Numbered from the stretch's first letter, positions 8,006-16,119 are shown. The stretch: 64,000 bases of DNA from JAFAYN01 sp963733105 (GCA_963733105.1 CAVTCB010000005.1:248001-312000); one strand, 5' to 3'. Program-made: numbers and translations. The notes: generated by a model from the sequence alone, not told the origin.

Positions 8006-9133
8006 ATGCCCATGACCGCTCCGCGCGCCGCCGCTCCGTCGGAGGACGCGCCCCCCCGCCGCAGGCTGCTTCCCTGGCTCCACGTGTCCCGCGAGCTCCC
8101 CCCGGTCCGCAGGCCCGCGGACGACGCGCTACTCTCCGATCTCCGGCTCCTCCGCGCCGAGATCCAGGACCTGCGGGCCGTCCTCGCGCAGGTGCACAGG
8201 GGCGAGGCGCCGCTCCGCCACTTCGTGGAATACATCGCGATCACGCGCGAGCAGGTCCGCGACATCATCGGGCGCGTGCGGACCGACGACGACTGCGTCC
8301 GCCGCATCCTCAACGCCTGGGAGCAGCTGGAGAGCTGCAGCCTGATCCGCCGCCCGGACGAGGAGCTCTCCCCGCAGCTCCAGGTGCAGTGCCTGAACCT
8401 GCTCGAGGGCCAGTGCCGGCAGATCGCGTACTGGTGCTGCCACCGCACCATCCCCGAGCGGGTCATCGAGTGGCTCCGCGACACCCAGCCCGGGTACGCC
8501 ATCCCCTTCCACATGGTGTTCGAGGACGAGCTCCCCGACCACGAGGACCGGCAGAAGATCCTCAACCACCTGGCGCTCGCCCCCAACGTGCTGAAGCCGT
8601 ACGGCGGCCTGGCCGACCCCGAGAACGGGGTGGTCTACAGCTACGAGCCGGAGCTGAGCAAGCGCATCGGCTCCCTGGTGCGCGTGGCCCTGGCCCTGCT
8701 CCTGGCGACGGCGCTCGTCCTGGCAGCCGGCACCATGGTCCCCGTCGAGGGGGTCGGCGCCAGCCGGCAGGTGCTCCTGATCGGGTGGATCGCCGTGCTC
8801 CTCGGGTCCCTGGTCCACGTGGGGGTCGCGACGGCGAAGCGGGCGAGCACCCTGGGCGGGAGCCCCGTCGTCCTCCCGGTCCGGCGCTTCCTCCTGGTGG
8901 TGAACGCGCGCGAAGGGCTCATCCTCCTGCGCACCTTCATGGCCGGCCTGGGCTACCTGGGGTACGTGTTCGGGGTGGGGAGCGCCGGCGAGACCAAGCT
9001 CCAGGCGTTCATGTTCAGCGCCTTCCTGGTGGGGTACAGCCTCGACAGCGTCGTGGATCTCCTGGGCTCCAGCTTCGACCAGCGCGCCGTGGTGCAGAGC
9101 GCCGTCCTGCGGAAGCAGTTCGGGGCGGGCTGA
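8006..9133 (+). CDS. Membrane protein of unknown function
   Basis: 375 residues, no family recognised. Residues 1-220 are soluble and charged, with Cys residues around CLNLLEGQCRQIAYWCCHRTIPERV. The C-terminal 160 residues contain about four membrane segments: VALALLLATALVLAAGTMV, VLLIGWIAVLLGSLVHVGVA, FMAGLGYLGYVFGVG and AFMFSAFLVGYSLDSVVDLL. The shape suggests a cytoplasmic sensor or adaptor domain tethered to the membrane. The ATG at 8006 begins MPMTAPRAA; a second Met codon two positions later is an equal candidate. Confidence 0.6.
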   Translation: MPMTAPRAAAPSEDAPPRRRLLPWLHVSRELPPVRRPADDALLSDLRLLRAEIQDLRAVLAQVHRGEAPLRHFVEYIAITREQVRDIIGRVRTDDDCVRRILNAWEQLESCSLIRRPDEELSPQLQVQCLNLLEGQCRQIAYWCCHRTIPERVIEWLRDTQPGYAIPFHMVFEDELPDHEDRQKILNHLALAPNVLKPYGGLADPENGVVYSYEPELSKRIGSLVRVALALLLATALVLAAGTMVPVEGVGASRQVLLIGWIAVLLGSLVHVGVATAKRASTLGGSPVVLPVRRFLLVVNAREGLILLRTFMAGLGYLGYVFGVGSAGETKLQAFMFSAFLVGYSLDSVVDLLGSSFDQRAVVQSAVLRKQFGAG

Positions 9134-9158
9134 CGGCCGCGCGGCCGGGGGCGCCGAG

Positions 9159-9188
9159 TTGCCGGACCGTCGCCGGGACGGGTATGTT
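9159..9188 (+). promoter_or_regulatory. Possible promoter for the M20 amidohydrolase
   Basis: TTGCCG (9159-9164), an 18-base spacer and TATGTT (9183-9188), 46 bases before the ATG at 9235. Confidence 0.35.
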
Positions 9189-9234
9189 CCGTCTCCACCC
9201 GTCCCGGCGTCCCGTCCTCCCCCCGCGATCCGCC

Positions 9235-10566
9235 ATGCCGACACGCTCTTCCCCGACCCGCCGCGCCCTCGCCGCCCTGCTCGGCCTCCTCGCGCTCGCG
9301 GGCGCCGCCCCCGCCGCGGGCGCCCAGGCCCCCGCCGCCCTCCTCGCCGAGATCGACCGCCGCGCCGCCGAGGTGCAGCCGCAGGTCGTCGCCTGGCGGC
9401 GCGACTTCCACCAGCACCCCGAGCTGTCCAACCGCGAGGAGCGCACCGCCCGCGTCGTCGCCGAGCACCTGCGGAAGCTGGGGCTGGAGGTGCGCACCGG
9501 CGTCGCCCGGCACGGCGTCGTCGCCACCCTGCGCGGCGGGCGCCCCGGCCCCGTCGTCGCCCTCCGCGCCGACATGGACGCCCTCCCCGTCACCGAGCAG
9601 GTGGAGCTGCCGTTCAGGTCCACCGTGCGGAGCACGTACAACGGGCAGGACGTCGGCGTGATGCACGCCTGCGGGCACGACATGCACACCGCCATGCTGA
9701 TGGGCGCCGCCCAGGTGCTCGCCGGGATGCGCGAGCGCGTCCCCGGCACCGTGCGGTTCATCTTCCAGCCCGCCGAGGAGGGCCCGCCCCCGGGGGAGGA
9801 GGGCGGCGCCAGCGTCATGGTACGCGAGGGTGCGCTGCGCGACCCCGCCCCGTCCGCCATCTTCGGCCTGCACGTCTGGCCCCAGCCCGTCGGCACCCTC
9901 CACTACCGCCCCCTGGGCACCATGGCCAGCGCCGACAACTTCCGCATCGTCGTGCGCGGCCGGCAGACCCACGGCGCCGTGCCCTGGGGCGGCGTCGACC
10001 CCATCGTCGTCGGCGCGCAGATCGTCACCGCCCTGCAGACCATCGCCGCCCGGCAGGTCAACGTCACCCTCGCCCCCTCCGTCGTCACCGTGGGGAGCTT
10101 CCAGGGCGGGCTGCGCAACAACATCATCCCCGACTCCGTGGTGATGCTGGGGACCATCCGCGCCTTCGACCCGGGGATGCAGCGCGACATCCACGAGCGC
10201 GTCCGGCGCACCGCCCGCGCCATCGCCGAAAGCGCCGGCGCCACCGCCGAAGTCGAGATCCGCGAGCTGGCCCCCGTCACCTACAACGACCCGGCGCTCA
10301 CCGCGCGCATGGCGCCCACCCTGGAGCGCCTGGTGGGGAAGGAGCGCGTCCAGCCGTCGCTGCCGATCACCGCCGCCGAGGACTTCGCGTACTACCAGAA
10401 GGAGATCCCGGGGATGTTCTTCTTCCTGGGGATCGTCCCCCAGGGGCAGGACCCGGCCAAGGCGCCCGCCAACCACTCGCCGCTGTTCTTCGCGGACGAG
10501 GGGGCTCTTCCCGTGGGCGTCCGGGCGCTGGCGCACGTGGCCGTGGACTACCTGTCGATGCGATAG
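9235..10566 (+). CDS. Secreted M20-family amidohydrolase/carboxypeptidase
   Basis: 443 residues. A signal peptide (about 1-30, RRALAALLGLLALAGAAPAAGAQA) indicates export. The M20D metal ligands are visible: a Cys/His pair in MHACGHDMHT (about 143-152), PAEEGPPPGEEGG, GLHVWP and the late TAAEDFAYYQ, with NHSPLF near the end. M20D enzymes (hippurate hydrolase, N-acyl-amino-acid amidohydrolase, IAA-conjugate hydrolase) remove acyl groups from amino acids. Substrate cannot be set. The ATG at 9235 gives the natural signal peptide. Repeat R1a begins 14 bases after the stop. Confidence 0.92.
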   Translation: MPTRSSPTRRALAALLGLLALAGAAPAAGAQAPAALLAEIDRRAAEVQPQVVAWRRDFHQHPELSNREERTARVVAEHLRKLGLEVRTGVARHGVVATLRGGRPGPVVALRADMDALPVTEQVELPFRSTVRSTYNGQDVGVMHACGHDMHTAMLMGAAQVLAGMRERVPGTVRFIFQPAEEGPPPGEEGGASVMVREGALRDPAPSAIFGLHVWPQPVGTLHYRPLGTMASADNFRIVVRGRQTHGAVPWGGVDPIVVGAQIVTALQTIAARQVNVTLAPSVVTVGSFQGGLRNNIIPDSVVMLGTIRAFDPGMQRDIHERVRRTARAIAESAGATAEVEIRELAPVTYNDPALTARMAPTLERLVGKERVQPSLPITAAEDFAYYQKEIPGMFFFLGIVPQGQDPAKAPANHSPLFFADEGALPVGVRALAHVAVDYLSMR

Positions 10567-10580
10567 GGGTTTTTCGTGGC

Positions 10581-10746
10581 GGGGCCGCTCCGGAGCCCGG
10601 CCAAACAGCGGCCGGTCTCCTGCGCGGGGGCGGTGAGCCTCGCGAAACCGCCCGCGAGTCTCCCCGCCCCGGAGTGAGCCACCGGAAACGGCCCCGGTGT
10701 CTCCCTCCGAGAGGATTTTACGGGTACTGCGGAACTGCTGAACGGC
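10581..10746 (+). repeat. Dispersed structured repeat R1, copy a
   Basis: First of four copies (others at 15867, 21411, 46494). It holds three tandem hairpins of one design: GAG, unpaired C, stem, AAAC loop, stem, unpaired T, CTC. These are at 10592-10620 (stem CCGGCC/GGCCGG), 10635-10662 (CTCGCG/CGCGAG) and 10676-10703 (CACCGG/CCGGTG). It ends in a conserved GGGTACTGCGGAACTGCTGAAC. No ORF is conserved in it. Confidence 0.85.
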
Positions 10747-10798
10747 AAAGACCGGGATCTCGGTGAGGCCCGGCCTTCGTGAGTCGGCGGGCATCGTA

Positions 10799-10842
10799 CC
10801 CCCCACCCCCGGCCCCTCCCCCGCAGGCGGGGGAGGGGAGAA
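10799..10842. repeat. REP-like palindrome P1
   Basis: The run CCCCTCCCCCG pairs with CGGGGGAGGGG around a 4-base loop, preceded by CCCCCCACCCCCGG. It follows R1a by about 50 bases. The rest of 10747-10970 shows no gene; the phosphatase gene begins at 10971. Confidence 0.75.
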
Positions 10843-10970
10843 CGACGAAGATCCTACCGGCGGGAGCGCGGAGCGCGCGGGCGGAGCCCGCCAGTCCGCG
10901 AAGGCGGACTTCGTGCCTTCGTTGCAGCGAATTCATTCGCCCGCCGTTCTCCCAACCCCGACCTGACCGC

Positions 10971-11462
10971 ATGTCCGCCGAGCCCACCCGCGTCCTCTTC
11001 GTCTGCCTGGGGAACATCTGCCGCTCCCCGCTCGCCGAGTCCGTCTTCCGCCACCTGGCGCAGGAGCGCGGCGTGGATCACCTCTTCGAGCTGGACTCCG
11101 CCGGGACCTCCGGGTACCACGCCGGCTCCCCCCCCGACCGCCGCAGCGCCGCCACCGCGCTCGCCCGCGGCGTCCGGGTGGCCGGGGCCAGCCGGCAGCT
11201 CACCGCCGCCGACCTGCGCCGCTTCCAGTGGGTCGTCGTGATGGACGCCGAGAACCTGGCCGAGACCGAGGCGCTGCACGCCGCCACCGGGGGGACCGCC
11301 CGCGTCCACCGGCTCCGCGAGTGGGACCCCAGCCCCGACTCCCCCGACGTCCCCGACCCCTACTACGGCGGCCCCCGCGGCTTCGACCACGTCCACGACG
11401 TCGTCGAGCGCTCCTGCGCCGCCCTCCTCGACCACCTCCTGCGCGAGCGCGGCGCCGCGTGA
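10971..11462 (+). CDS. Low-molecular-weight protein-tyrosine-phosphatase family
   Basis: 163 residues. The P-loop C-L-G-N-I-C-R-S-P (CX5R) is at residues 12-19 and the catalytic Asp lies in DVPDPYYGG near residue 130, both diagnostic. The family dephosphorylates phosphotyrosine or phosphoarginine. Some members dephosphorylate ribulosamine/fructosamine phosphates and are paired with fructosamine-3-kinase homologues. Here the stop overlaps the GTG of such a kinase (GTGA), so a role in protein deglycation is the better guess. The ATG at 10971 gives the canonical MSAEPTRVLFVCLGN start; longer frames run through repeat DNA. Confidence 0.9.
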   Translation: MSAEPTRVLFVCLGNICRSPLAESVFRHLAQERGVDHLFELDSAGTSGYHAGSPPDRRSAATALARGVRVAGASRQLTAADLRRFQWVVVMDAENLAETEALHAATGGTARVHRLREWDPSPDSPDVPDPYYGGPRGFDHVHDVVERSCAALLDHLLRERGAA

Positions 11463-12358
11463 CCCTCCCCGCCGCGCTCCGGCAGAGGCTGGAGGAGCGC
11501 TTCGGCCCCGTCCGCGAGGGGCCCGCCGTCGGCGGCGGGTGCGTCAACCGCGCGCTCCGCGTCGAGCTCCGCTCCGGGCCCGCCTTCCTCAAGTACCACG
11601 AGCGCCCCCCCGCCGGCGCCTTCCCCGCCGAGGCGCGCGCCCTCGCCGCCCTGCGCGCCGCCGCCGGGGAGGAGGTGCGCGTCCCCGGAGTCCTCGCCGC
11701 CTTCGATCCCGCCGGGGAGGGAGCGCCCGGCGAGCCCGGGTGGCTCCTCCTGGAGTGGATCGAGCCCGGCGCCCCCGGCCCCGCCCACGACGAGCGGCTG
11801 GGGCGCGGGCTCGCCGCGCTGCACCGCGGCGCGCGCGGCGCCTGGGGGTGGGACGAGGACGGCTTCATCGCCACCCTCCCGCAGCCCAACGGCCCCGCCG
11901 CCGACTGGGCCGCCTTCTGGCGCGACCGGCGCCTGGAGCCCATGCTCCGCCGCGCCCGCGACGCCGGCCACGCCCCCGGCGCCCCCGCCGACTGGGAGCG
12001 CCTCCTCGCCCGCCTCCCCGGCCTCCTCGACCCCGCCGACGGCGACGGCCCCTCCCTCCTGCACGGCGACCTGTGGAGCGGCAACGTGCGCCCCGGCGCC
12101 GACGGCGCCCCCTGGCTGGTGGACCCCGCCGCCTACCGCGGCCACCGCGAGGTAGACCTCGCCATGACCCGGCTGTTCGGCGGCTTCTCCGCCCGCTTCC
12201 GCGCCGCCTACGCCGAGGCGTGGCCCCTCCTCCCCGGGTGGCAGGGGCGCGAGCCCGTCTACCGGCTGTACCCCCTCCTGGTGCACGTCGTCCTCTTCGG
12301 CGGGGGGTACGCCGCGCAGGCCGGGGACGCCCTGCGCGAGGCGCTGCGCGCCTCCTGA
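11459..12358 (+). CDS. Fructosamine/ketosamine-3-kinase family protein
   Basis: 299 residues. The aminoglycoside-phosphotransferase-like kinase fold is clear: VGGGCVNRALRVEL at the nucleotide loop, FLKYHERPP with the ATP-binding Lys, the catalytic LLHGDLWSGNV and metal-binding WLVDPAAYRGHREVDLAM. Bacterial members phosphorylate ribulosamines, erythrulosamines or fructosamines on glycated proteins, destabilising the adduct. The GTG at 11459 overlaps the phosphatase stop by four bases; no ATG is better placed. Confidence 0.88.
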   Translation: MTLPAALRQRLEERFGPVREGPAVGGGCVNRALRVELRSGPAFLKYHERPPAGAFPAEARALAALRAAAGEEVRVPGVLAAFDPAGEGAPGEPGWLLLEWIEPGAPGPAHDERLGRGLAALHRGARGAWGWDEDGFIATLPQPNGPAADWAAFWRDRRLEPMLRRARDAGHAPGAPADWERLLARLPGLLDPADGDGPSLLHGDLWSGNVRPGADGAPWLVDPAAYRGHREVDLAMTRLFGGFSARFRAAYAEAWPLLPGWQGREPVYRLYPLLVHVVLFGGGYAAQAGDALREALRAS

Positions 12359-12458
12359 GCCCGCCCCCCGCTGGCACCCGCTCCCGCCACGGGGATATAA
12401 TGAGGCGGGCCGCACCCGCGCGGTCCCGCCACCCCGCCCAGCGGAGACGCCCATCGGC

Positions 12459-14018
12459 GTGACAGAGGGAACCCCCGAAGACCTGCTCCGGACGCCGCTC
12501 GCGCCCGCAGGCGCCGCCCTGCGGCCCGCCGGCTCGCTCGCGCTCACCCGCGCCCTGGTGCGGCAGGCCGAGCGCGCCATGTATCGCGCCTCCGACGCCT
12601 CCCAGGTCCGCGGCAACACCGCGCGCCTCCTGGTGGACGGACCCACCGCCTTCCCCGCCTGGCTGGAGGCCATCGGGAGCGCCCGGGAGTGGGTGCACCT
12701 GGAGAACTACATCGTCCGCGACGACCGCACCGGCCGCCTCTTCCGCGACGCCCTCGTCGAGAAGGCCCGCCAGGGCGTGCGCGTGCGCGTCCTCTACGAC
12801 TGGCTGGGGTGCTGGGCCACCCCCGGGCGCTTCTGGAAGCCGCTGCGCGACGCCGGCGGCGAGGTGCGCGCCTTCGCCTCCCCCAGCGTCCGCGACCCCC
12901 TCAACTTCCTGCGCCGCGACCACCGCAAGGTCGTCGCCGTGGACGGCGAGTACGCCTCCATCTCCGGGATGTGCATCGGCGACGAGTGGGCCGGCGACCC
13001 CGACGCCGGCGTTCCCCCCTGGCGCGACACCGGCGTCGAGTTCCGCGGGCCCGTCGCCGCCCTCATCGACCGCGCCTTCGCCCGCACCTGGGCCATCACC
13101 GGCGAGCCCCTCCCCCCCGACGAGGTCGCCGAGCCCGACGCCGTCCCCCGCGCCGGGGACGTCGCCGTCCGCGTCGTCGAGGGCGAGCCCGGGCGGTCCC
13201 GCATCTACCGCCTCTCCCAGTTCGTCTTCGTGGGCGTCGAGCGGCGGCTGTGGATGACCGATCCCTACTTCGTCGCCCCCCCCGCCATGACCGAGGCCCT
13301 CGCCGCCGCCGCCCGCGACGGCGTCGACGTGCGCGTCATCGTCCCCGCCTACAACAACTGGCCCATCGTCGGGGGGATGTCGCGCGCCGGGTACCGCCCC
13401 CTCCTGGAGGCCGGCGTGCGGCTCTACGAGTGGGAGGGGCCCATGATCCACGCCAAGACCGCCGTCGCCGACGGCGTCTGGTCGCGCGTGGGCTCCAGCA
13501 ACATGAACCTGGCCTCCCTCCTGGGGAACTGGGAGATGGACGTCGCCGTCGTCGACCGGGCCTTCGCCGCCGAGATGGAGGAGCTCTTCCTCCGCGACCT
13601 GGACTCCTCCGTCGAGATCACCCTCACGCGCACCGGCGGGCGGGGCATCGGGCGCCGCGAGCGCCGCGCCGTGGACCGCGTCGTGGTGGAGAACCCCGCC
13701 GACGTCGGGAAGCCCGGCCGCGCCTCCGCGCGCCACGCCCGCGCCCGCGCCTCCCGCGGCGGGAGCCTGGGGCGCGCCCTGGGGCGCGTCGCCCGCGCCG
13801 GCTCCGTCCTGGCGCGCGCCCTGGTGGGGAAGCGGATGATCGGGCGCGAGGACACCGGGTGGGTGGGCGCGCTCGGCGTCGTGCTCGTCCTCCTCTCCGC
13901 CGTGGGCGTGTTCCTGCCGCGCGTGTTCGCGTGGCCGTTCTCGTTCCTGCTGTTCTGGCTGGGGGTCGCCTCGCTGGTGCGGGCGGCCACTCCCGTTTCC
14001 CGCCGGCACCGGCGCTGA
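12459..14018 (+). CDS. cls: Cardiolipin synthase-like phospholipase D family protein
   Basis: 519 residues with two HKD motifs: HRKVVAVD (about 153-160) and HAKTAVAD (about 331-338), each with the HxK(x)4D pattern and followed by SISG or GSSNMN. Such enzymes make cardiolipin from two phosphatidylglycerols or from PG and PE at the membrane. N-terminal membrane segments of classic ClsA are absent. Instead two hydrophobic segments lie at the extreme C-terminus (GALGVVLVLLSAVGVFL and FSFLLFWLGVASLV). The GTG at 12459 is the only plausible start. Repeat R2a follows by 22 bases. Confidence 0.85.
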   Translation: MTEGTPEDLLRTPLAPAGAALRPAGSLALTRALVRQAERAMYRASDASQVRGNTARLLVDGPTAFPAWLEAIGSAREWVHLENYIVRDDRTGRLFRDALVEKARQGVRVRVLYDWLGCWATPGRFWKPLRDAGGEVRAFASPSVRDPLNFLRRDHRKVVAVDGEYASISGMCIGDEWAGDPDAGVPPWRDTGVEFRGPVAALIDRAFARTWAITGEPLPPDEVAEPDAVPRAGDVAVRVVEGEPGRSRIYRLSQFVFVGVERRLWMTDPYFVAPPAMTEALAAAARDGVDVRVIVPAYNNWPIVGGMSRAGYRPLLEAGVRLYEWEGPMIHAKTAVADGVWSRVGSSNMNLASLLGNWEMDVAVVDRAFAAEMEELFLRDLDSSVEITLTRTGGRGIGRRERRAVDRVVVENPADVGKPGRASARHARARASRGGSLGRALGRVARAGSVLARALVGKRMIGREDTGWVGALGVVLVLLSAVGVFLPRVFAWPFSFLLFWLGVASLVRAATPVSRRHRR

Positions 14019-14040
14019 TTTTAGGATCAAGTGCGAGGCT

Positions 14041-14194
14041 TGGGCGTGCCCCCGGCTGCGCCGGGGTCGGGCTGCGGCTCCGTAGGACACGATACGACCG
14101 TGTCCAACGGAGTCGAGCCCGCGCAAACAGCCGCGCGGGTCTCGCCCCTTCGGGCTCGCATCCCTCACGCAACTGCTTGTCGTACCTGTAGTTC
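14041..14194 (+). repeat. Dispersed structured repeat R2, copy a
   Basis: One of three copies (others at 41934 and, inverted, at 55525). Three hairpins follow one another: a CCCCGG/CCGGGG stem; GGCTCCGT-a-GGACACG paired with CGTGTCC-a-ACGGAGTCGAGCC; and the GAG-c-stem-AAAC-stem-t-CTC module (stem CCGCGC/GCGCGG). It ends in a constant CATCCCTCACGCAACTGCTTG. Stem bases differ in a compensatory way from copies b and c. Confidence 0.85.
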
Positions 14195-14205
14195 CTGCCG
14201 TTGTC

Positions 14206-14251
14206 GTGCTCCCCTCCCCCCTTGTGGGGGAGGGGTCGGGGGTGGGGGGTC
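14206..14251. repeat. REP-like palindrome P2
   Basis: CTCCCCTCCCCCC pairs with GGGGGAGGGG around CTTGT, with a trailing GGGGGTGGGGGG. It lies 12 bases after R2a, and the bridging TGTCGTGCTCCC is shared with the R2b context. Confidence 0.75.
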
Positions 14252-14460
14252 TCCCCCGTTCCCGATCGGGAACCTCCTCCTCACCGGCGCTCCTCGCCCC
14301 CTTTCCCGGAATTCGCCGAAACGGTACCGCCCGCCCGACCCCGCGCCGCCCCCCTCCCGGACCCCCGAACCCCCAGCACCCGGGCGGGCTCCCGCCCCAC
14401 CCGCAGCCGCCTCCCGCGACCCGAATCCGGGAACGCAGATCCATATGTTCATGCGGCGCA
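14252..14460. other. Intergenic stretch without a recognised gene
   Basis: Proline-rich-looking C-runs with no ribosome site and no coding frame that I believe. It separates the R2a/P2 repeat block from the transglycosylase promoter. Confidence 0.5.
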
Positions 14461-14489
14461 TTGATTTGTTTCTCGTAAAGCTCTATATT
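14461..14489 (+). promoter_or_regulatory. sigma-70-type promoter of the lytic transglycosylase
   Basis: TTGATT (14461-14466), a 17-base spacer and TATATT (14484-14489) form a near-ideal vegetative promoter inside an AT-rich island, about 95 bases before the ATG at 14584. The long 5' leader has no obvious structure. Confidence 0.65.
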
Positions 14490-14583
14490 GGTTGCCGTTA
14501 CCGAAAAGTTTCCTCGGTCGCAGTGCCCGCACTCGGCCCCTCTCGGCGCGATCGTCGTTCGCAGATCTCAACCCGGAGGCAGC

Positions 14584-15801
14584 ATGCAGTTTCGGTCCGC
14601 ACTCCCCGTCGCGGTTCTCATCGGTGGCGTGATCGGCGCCGCCAGCGCGGGGCTCAGGTCACCCGGAGAGCCCGCGTCCGCCGGCCTCGCCGCCCGCCCC
14701 ACGAGCACCCTGGCCGCCCTCACGGCCGTGGCTCCCTCGACCGCCTCCGCCACCTGGGACATCCCGGTGGTGCGGAACTCGTCCGTCGAGCGCTTCATCG
14801 ACATCTTCACCGGCAAGCAGTCCGACCGGATGGCGCTGTACCTCAAGCGCTCCGGGAAGTACGAGGGGATGATCCGCGGCAAGCTCCGCCAGCGCGGGAT
14901 GCCCGAGGACCTGGTCTACCTCTCCATGATCGAGTCCGGGTTCAACCCCACCGCGCGCTCGCGCGCCTCCGCCGTCGGCCTCTGGCAGTTCATGGCCGGC
15001 ACCGCCCGCGACTACGGCCTGCGCGTCGACGGCTACGTCGACGAGCGCAAGGACCCCGAGAAGTCCACCGACGCCGCGCTCCGCTACCTCACCGACCTGC
15101 ACGCGCAGTTCGGCTCCTGGTACCTGGCCGCCGCCGCGTACAACACCGGCCACAACCGCGTGAGCCGCGTGATGCGCGAGATGACCGGCTCCGAGAAGGG
15201 CGAGGAAGCGGACTTCTGGCGCATCCGCCGCCGCCTCCCCGCCGAGACCCGCGAGTACGTGCCGCTGATGCTGGCCGCCGCGCTCATCGGCAAGGAGCCG
15301 CACAAGTACGGGCTGGGCGACGTGGAGCGCTACCTCCCGCTGCGCACCGACACCGTGCGCGTCCCCAACGGGACCGACCTGGAGGTGGTGGCCGAGGCCG
15401 TGGGCGTCACCGAGAAGGAGCTGCGCTCGCTGAACCCGCACCTGGTGCGCGGCGTCACGCCCCCGGGGAAGAAGGGATGGGCCGTGCGCATCCCCGACGG
15501 CCGCGCCGAGCGCTTCGCCACGGCCTTCGAGGCCGCCCGCGCCGAGGCCTCCGCCCGCGCCAAGGTGGAAGCCGCCAAGCAGCGCCAGGTGCGCGTGGCC
15601 CAGGCGGCGCGCGCCAAGGCCAAGAGCAAGGCCCGCGTGGCCTCCGCCTCCACCGGCCGGCACCGGGTGCGCAAGGGCGAGTCGCTCTGGACCATCGCCC
15701 GGCGCAACGACGTGAGCGTGGCGTCTCTGAAGCGGGCCAACGGGATGCGGGGTTCTTCCCTCCGTCCGGGGCAGACGCTGCGGATTCCGCGGGCACGGTA
15801 G
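14584..15801 (+). CDS. Lytic transglycosylase with C-terminal LysM domain (MltD-like)
   Basis: 405 residues. An N-terminal hydrophobic signal (MQFRSALPVAVLIGGVIGAAS) directs export. The SLT/GH23 domain has the catalytic Glu in SMIESGFNP (about residue 117), then GLWQFMAGTARDYGLRV and AAYNTG. A Lys/Ala-rich linker (about 310-355) leads to one LysM domain (HRVRKGESLWTIARRNDVSVASLKRANG) that binds peptidoglycan. The enzyme cleaves murein glycan strands, forming 1,6-anhydro ends. The ATG at 14584 has a CCGGAGGCAGC ribosome site; an upstream in-frame start has none. A good promoter and terminator bracket it as a single-gene unit. Confidence 0.92.
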   Translation: MQFRSALPVAVLIGGVIGAASAGLRSPGEPASAGLAARPTSTLAALTAVAPSTASATWDIPVVRNSSVERFIDIFTGKQSDRMALYLKRSGKYEGMIRGKLRQRGMPEDLVYLSMIESGFNPTARSRASAVGLWQFMAGTARDYGLRVDGYVDERKDPEKSTDAALRYLTDLHAQFGSWYLAAAAYNTGHNRVSRVMREMTGSEKGEEADFWRIRRRLPAETREYVPLMLAAALIGKEPHKYGLGDVERYLPLRTDTVRVPNGTDLEVVAEAVGVTEKELRSLNPHLVRGVTPPGKKGWAVRIPDGRAERFATAFEAARAEASARAKVEAAKQRQVRVAQAARAKAKSKARVASASTGRHRVRKGESLWTIARRNDVSVASLKRANGMRGSSLRPGQTLRIPRAR

Positions 15802-15827
15802 AAGCTTCGGTTTTCTTCGATGGCAGG

Positions 15828-15856
15828 GGCCGTCGCCTTCGGGCGGCGGCCTTTTT
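15828..15856 (+). terminator. Rho-independent terminator after the transglycosylase
   Basis: GGCCGTCGCC and GGCGGCGGCC pair with one G-T wobble around a TTCG loop, followed by five T. It lies 26 bases after the stop. Confidence 0.85.
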
Positions 15857-15866
15857 CGCGTCTGCT

Positions 15867-16020
15867 GGGGCCGCTCCGGAGCCCGGCAAACGGCGCCGGT
15901 CTCCTGCGCGGGGGCGGTGAGCCTCGCAAACCGCGCGAGTCTCCCCGCCCCGGAGTGAGCCAGCCGAAACGGCCCGGCTGTCTCCCTCCGTCACGGATCA
16001 TACGGGTACAGCGGGAACGG
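15867..16020 (+). repeat. Dispersed structured repeat R1, copy b
   Basis: Same three-hairpin layout as copy a. The third stem has changed from CACCGG/CCGGTG to CAGCCG/CGGCTG, a compensatory double change, while AAAC, the unpaired C/T and GAG/CTC are kept. The tail is diverged (GGGTACAGCGGGAACGGC). Confidence 0.85.
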
Positions 16021-16032
16021 CAACCACGGAAA

Positions 16033-16072
16033 AGCCCCTCCCCTGCTTGCGGGGGAGGGGTTGGGGTGGGGG
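16033..16072. repeat. REP-like palindrome P3
   Basis: CCCCTCCCC(TGCTTGC) pairs with GGGGGAGGGG, followed by TTGGGGTGGGGG. It sits 13 bases after R1b. Confidence 0.7.
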
Positions 16073-16076
16073 CCCC

Positions 16077-16119
16077 GCCGTCGCAGGCTGTCCCCTGTTC
16101 CCTGTTCCCTGTCCCCTCC
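16077..16119. repeat. Heptamer array H1
   Basis: A constant flank GCCGTCGCAGGCTG followed by tandem TCCCCTG/TTCCCTG units. It ends about 20 bases before the ATG at 16140. Confidence 0.7.

Noticed and set aside
14252..14460. Small protein gene between REP P2 and the transglycosylase promoter
   Set aside because: Open frames here are Pro/Arg-only, lack a ribosome site and are interrupted in the frames that would carry plausible composition.
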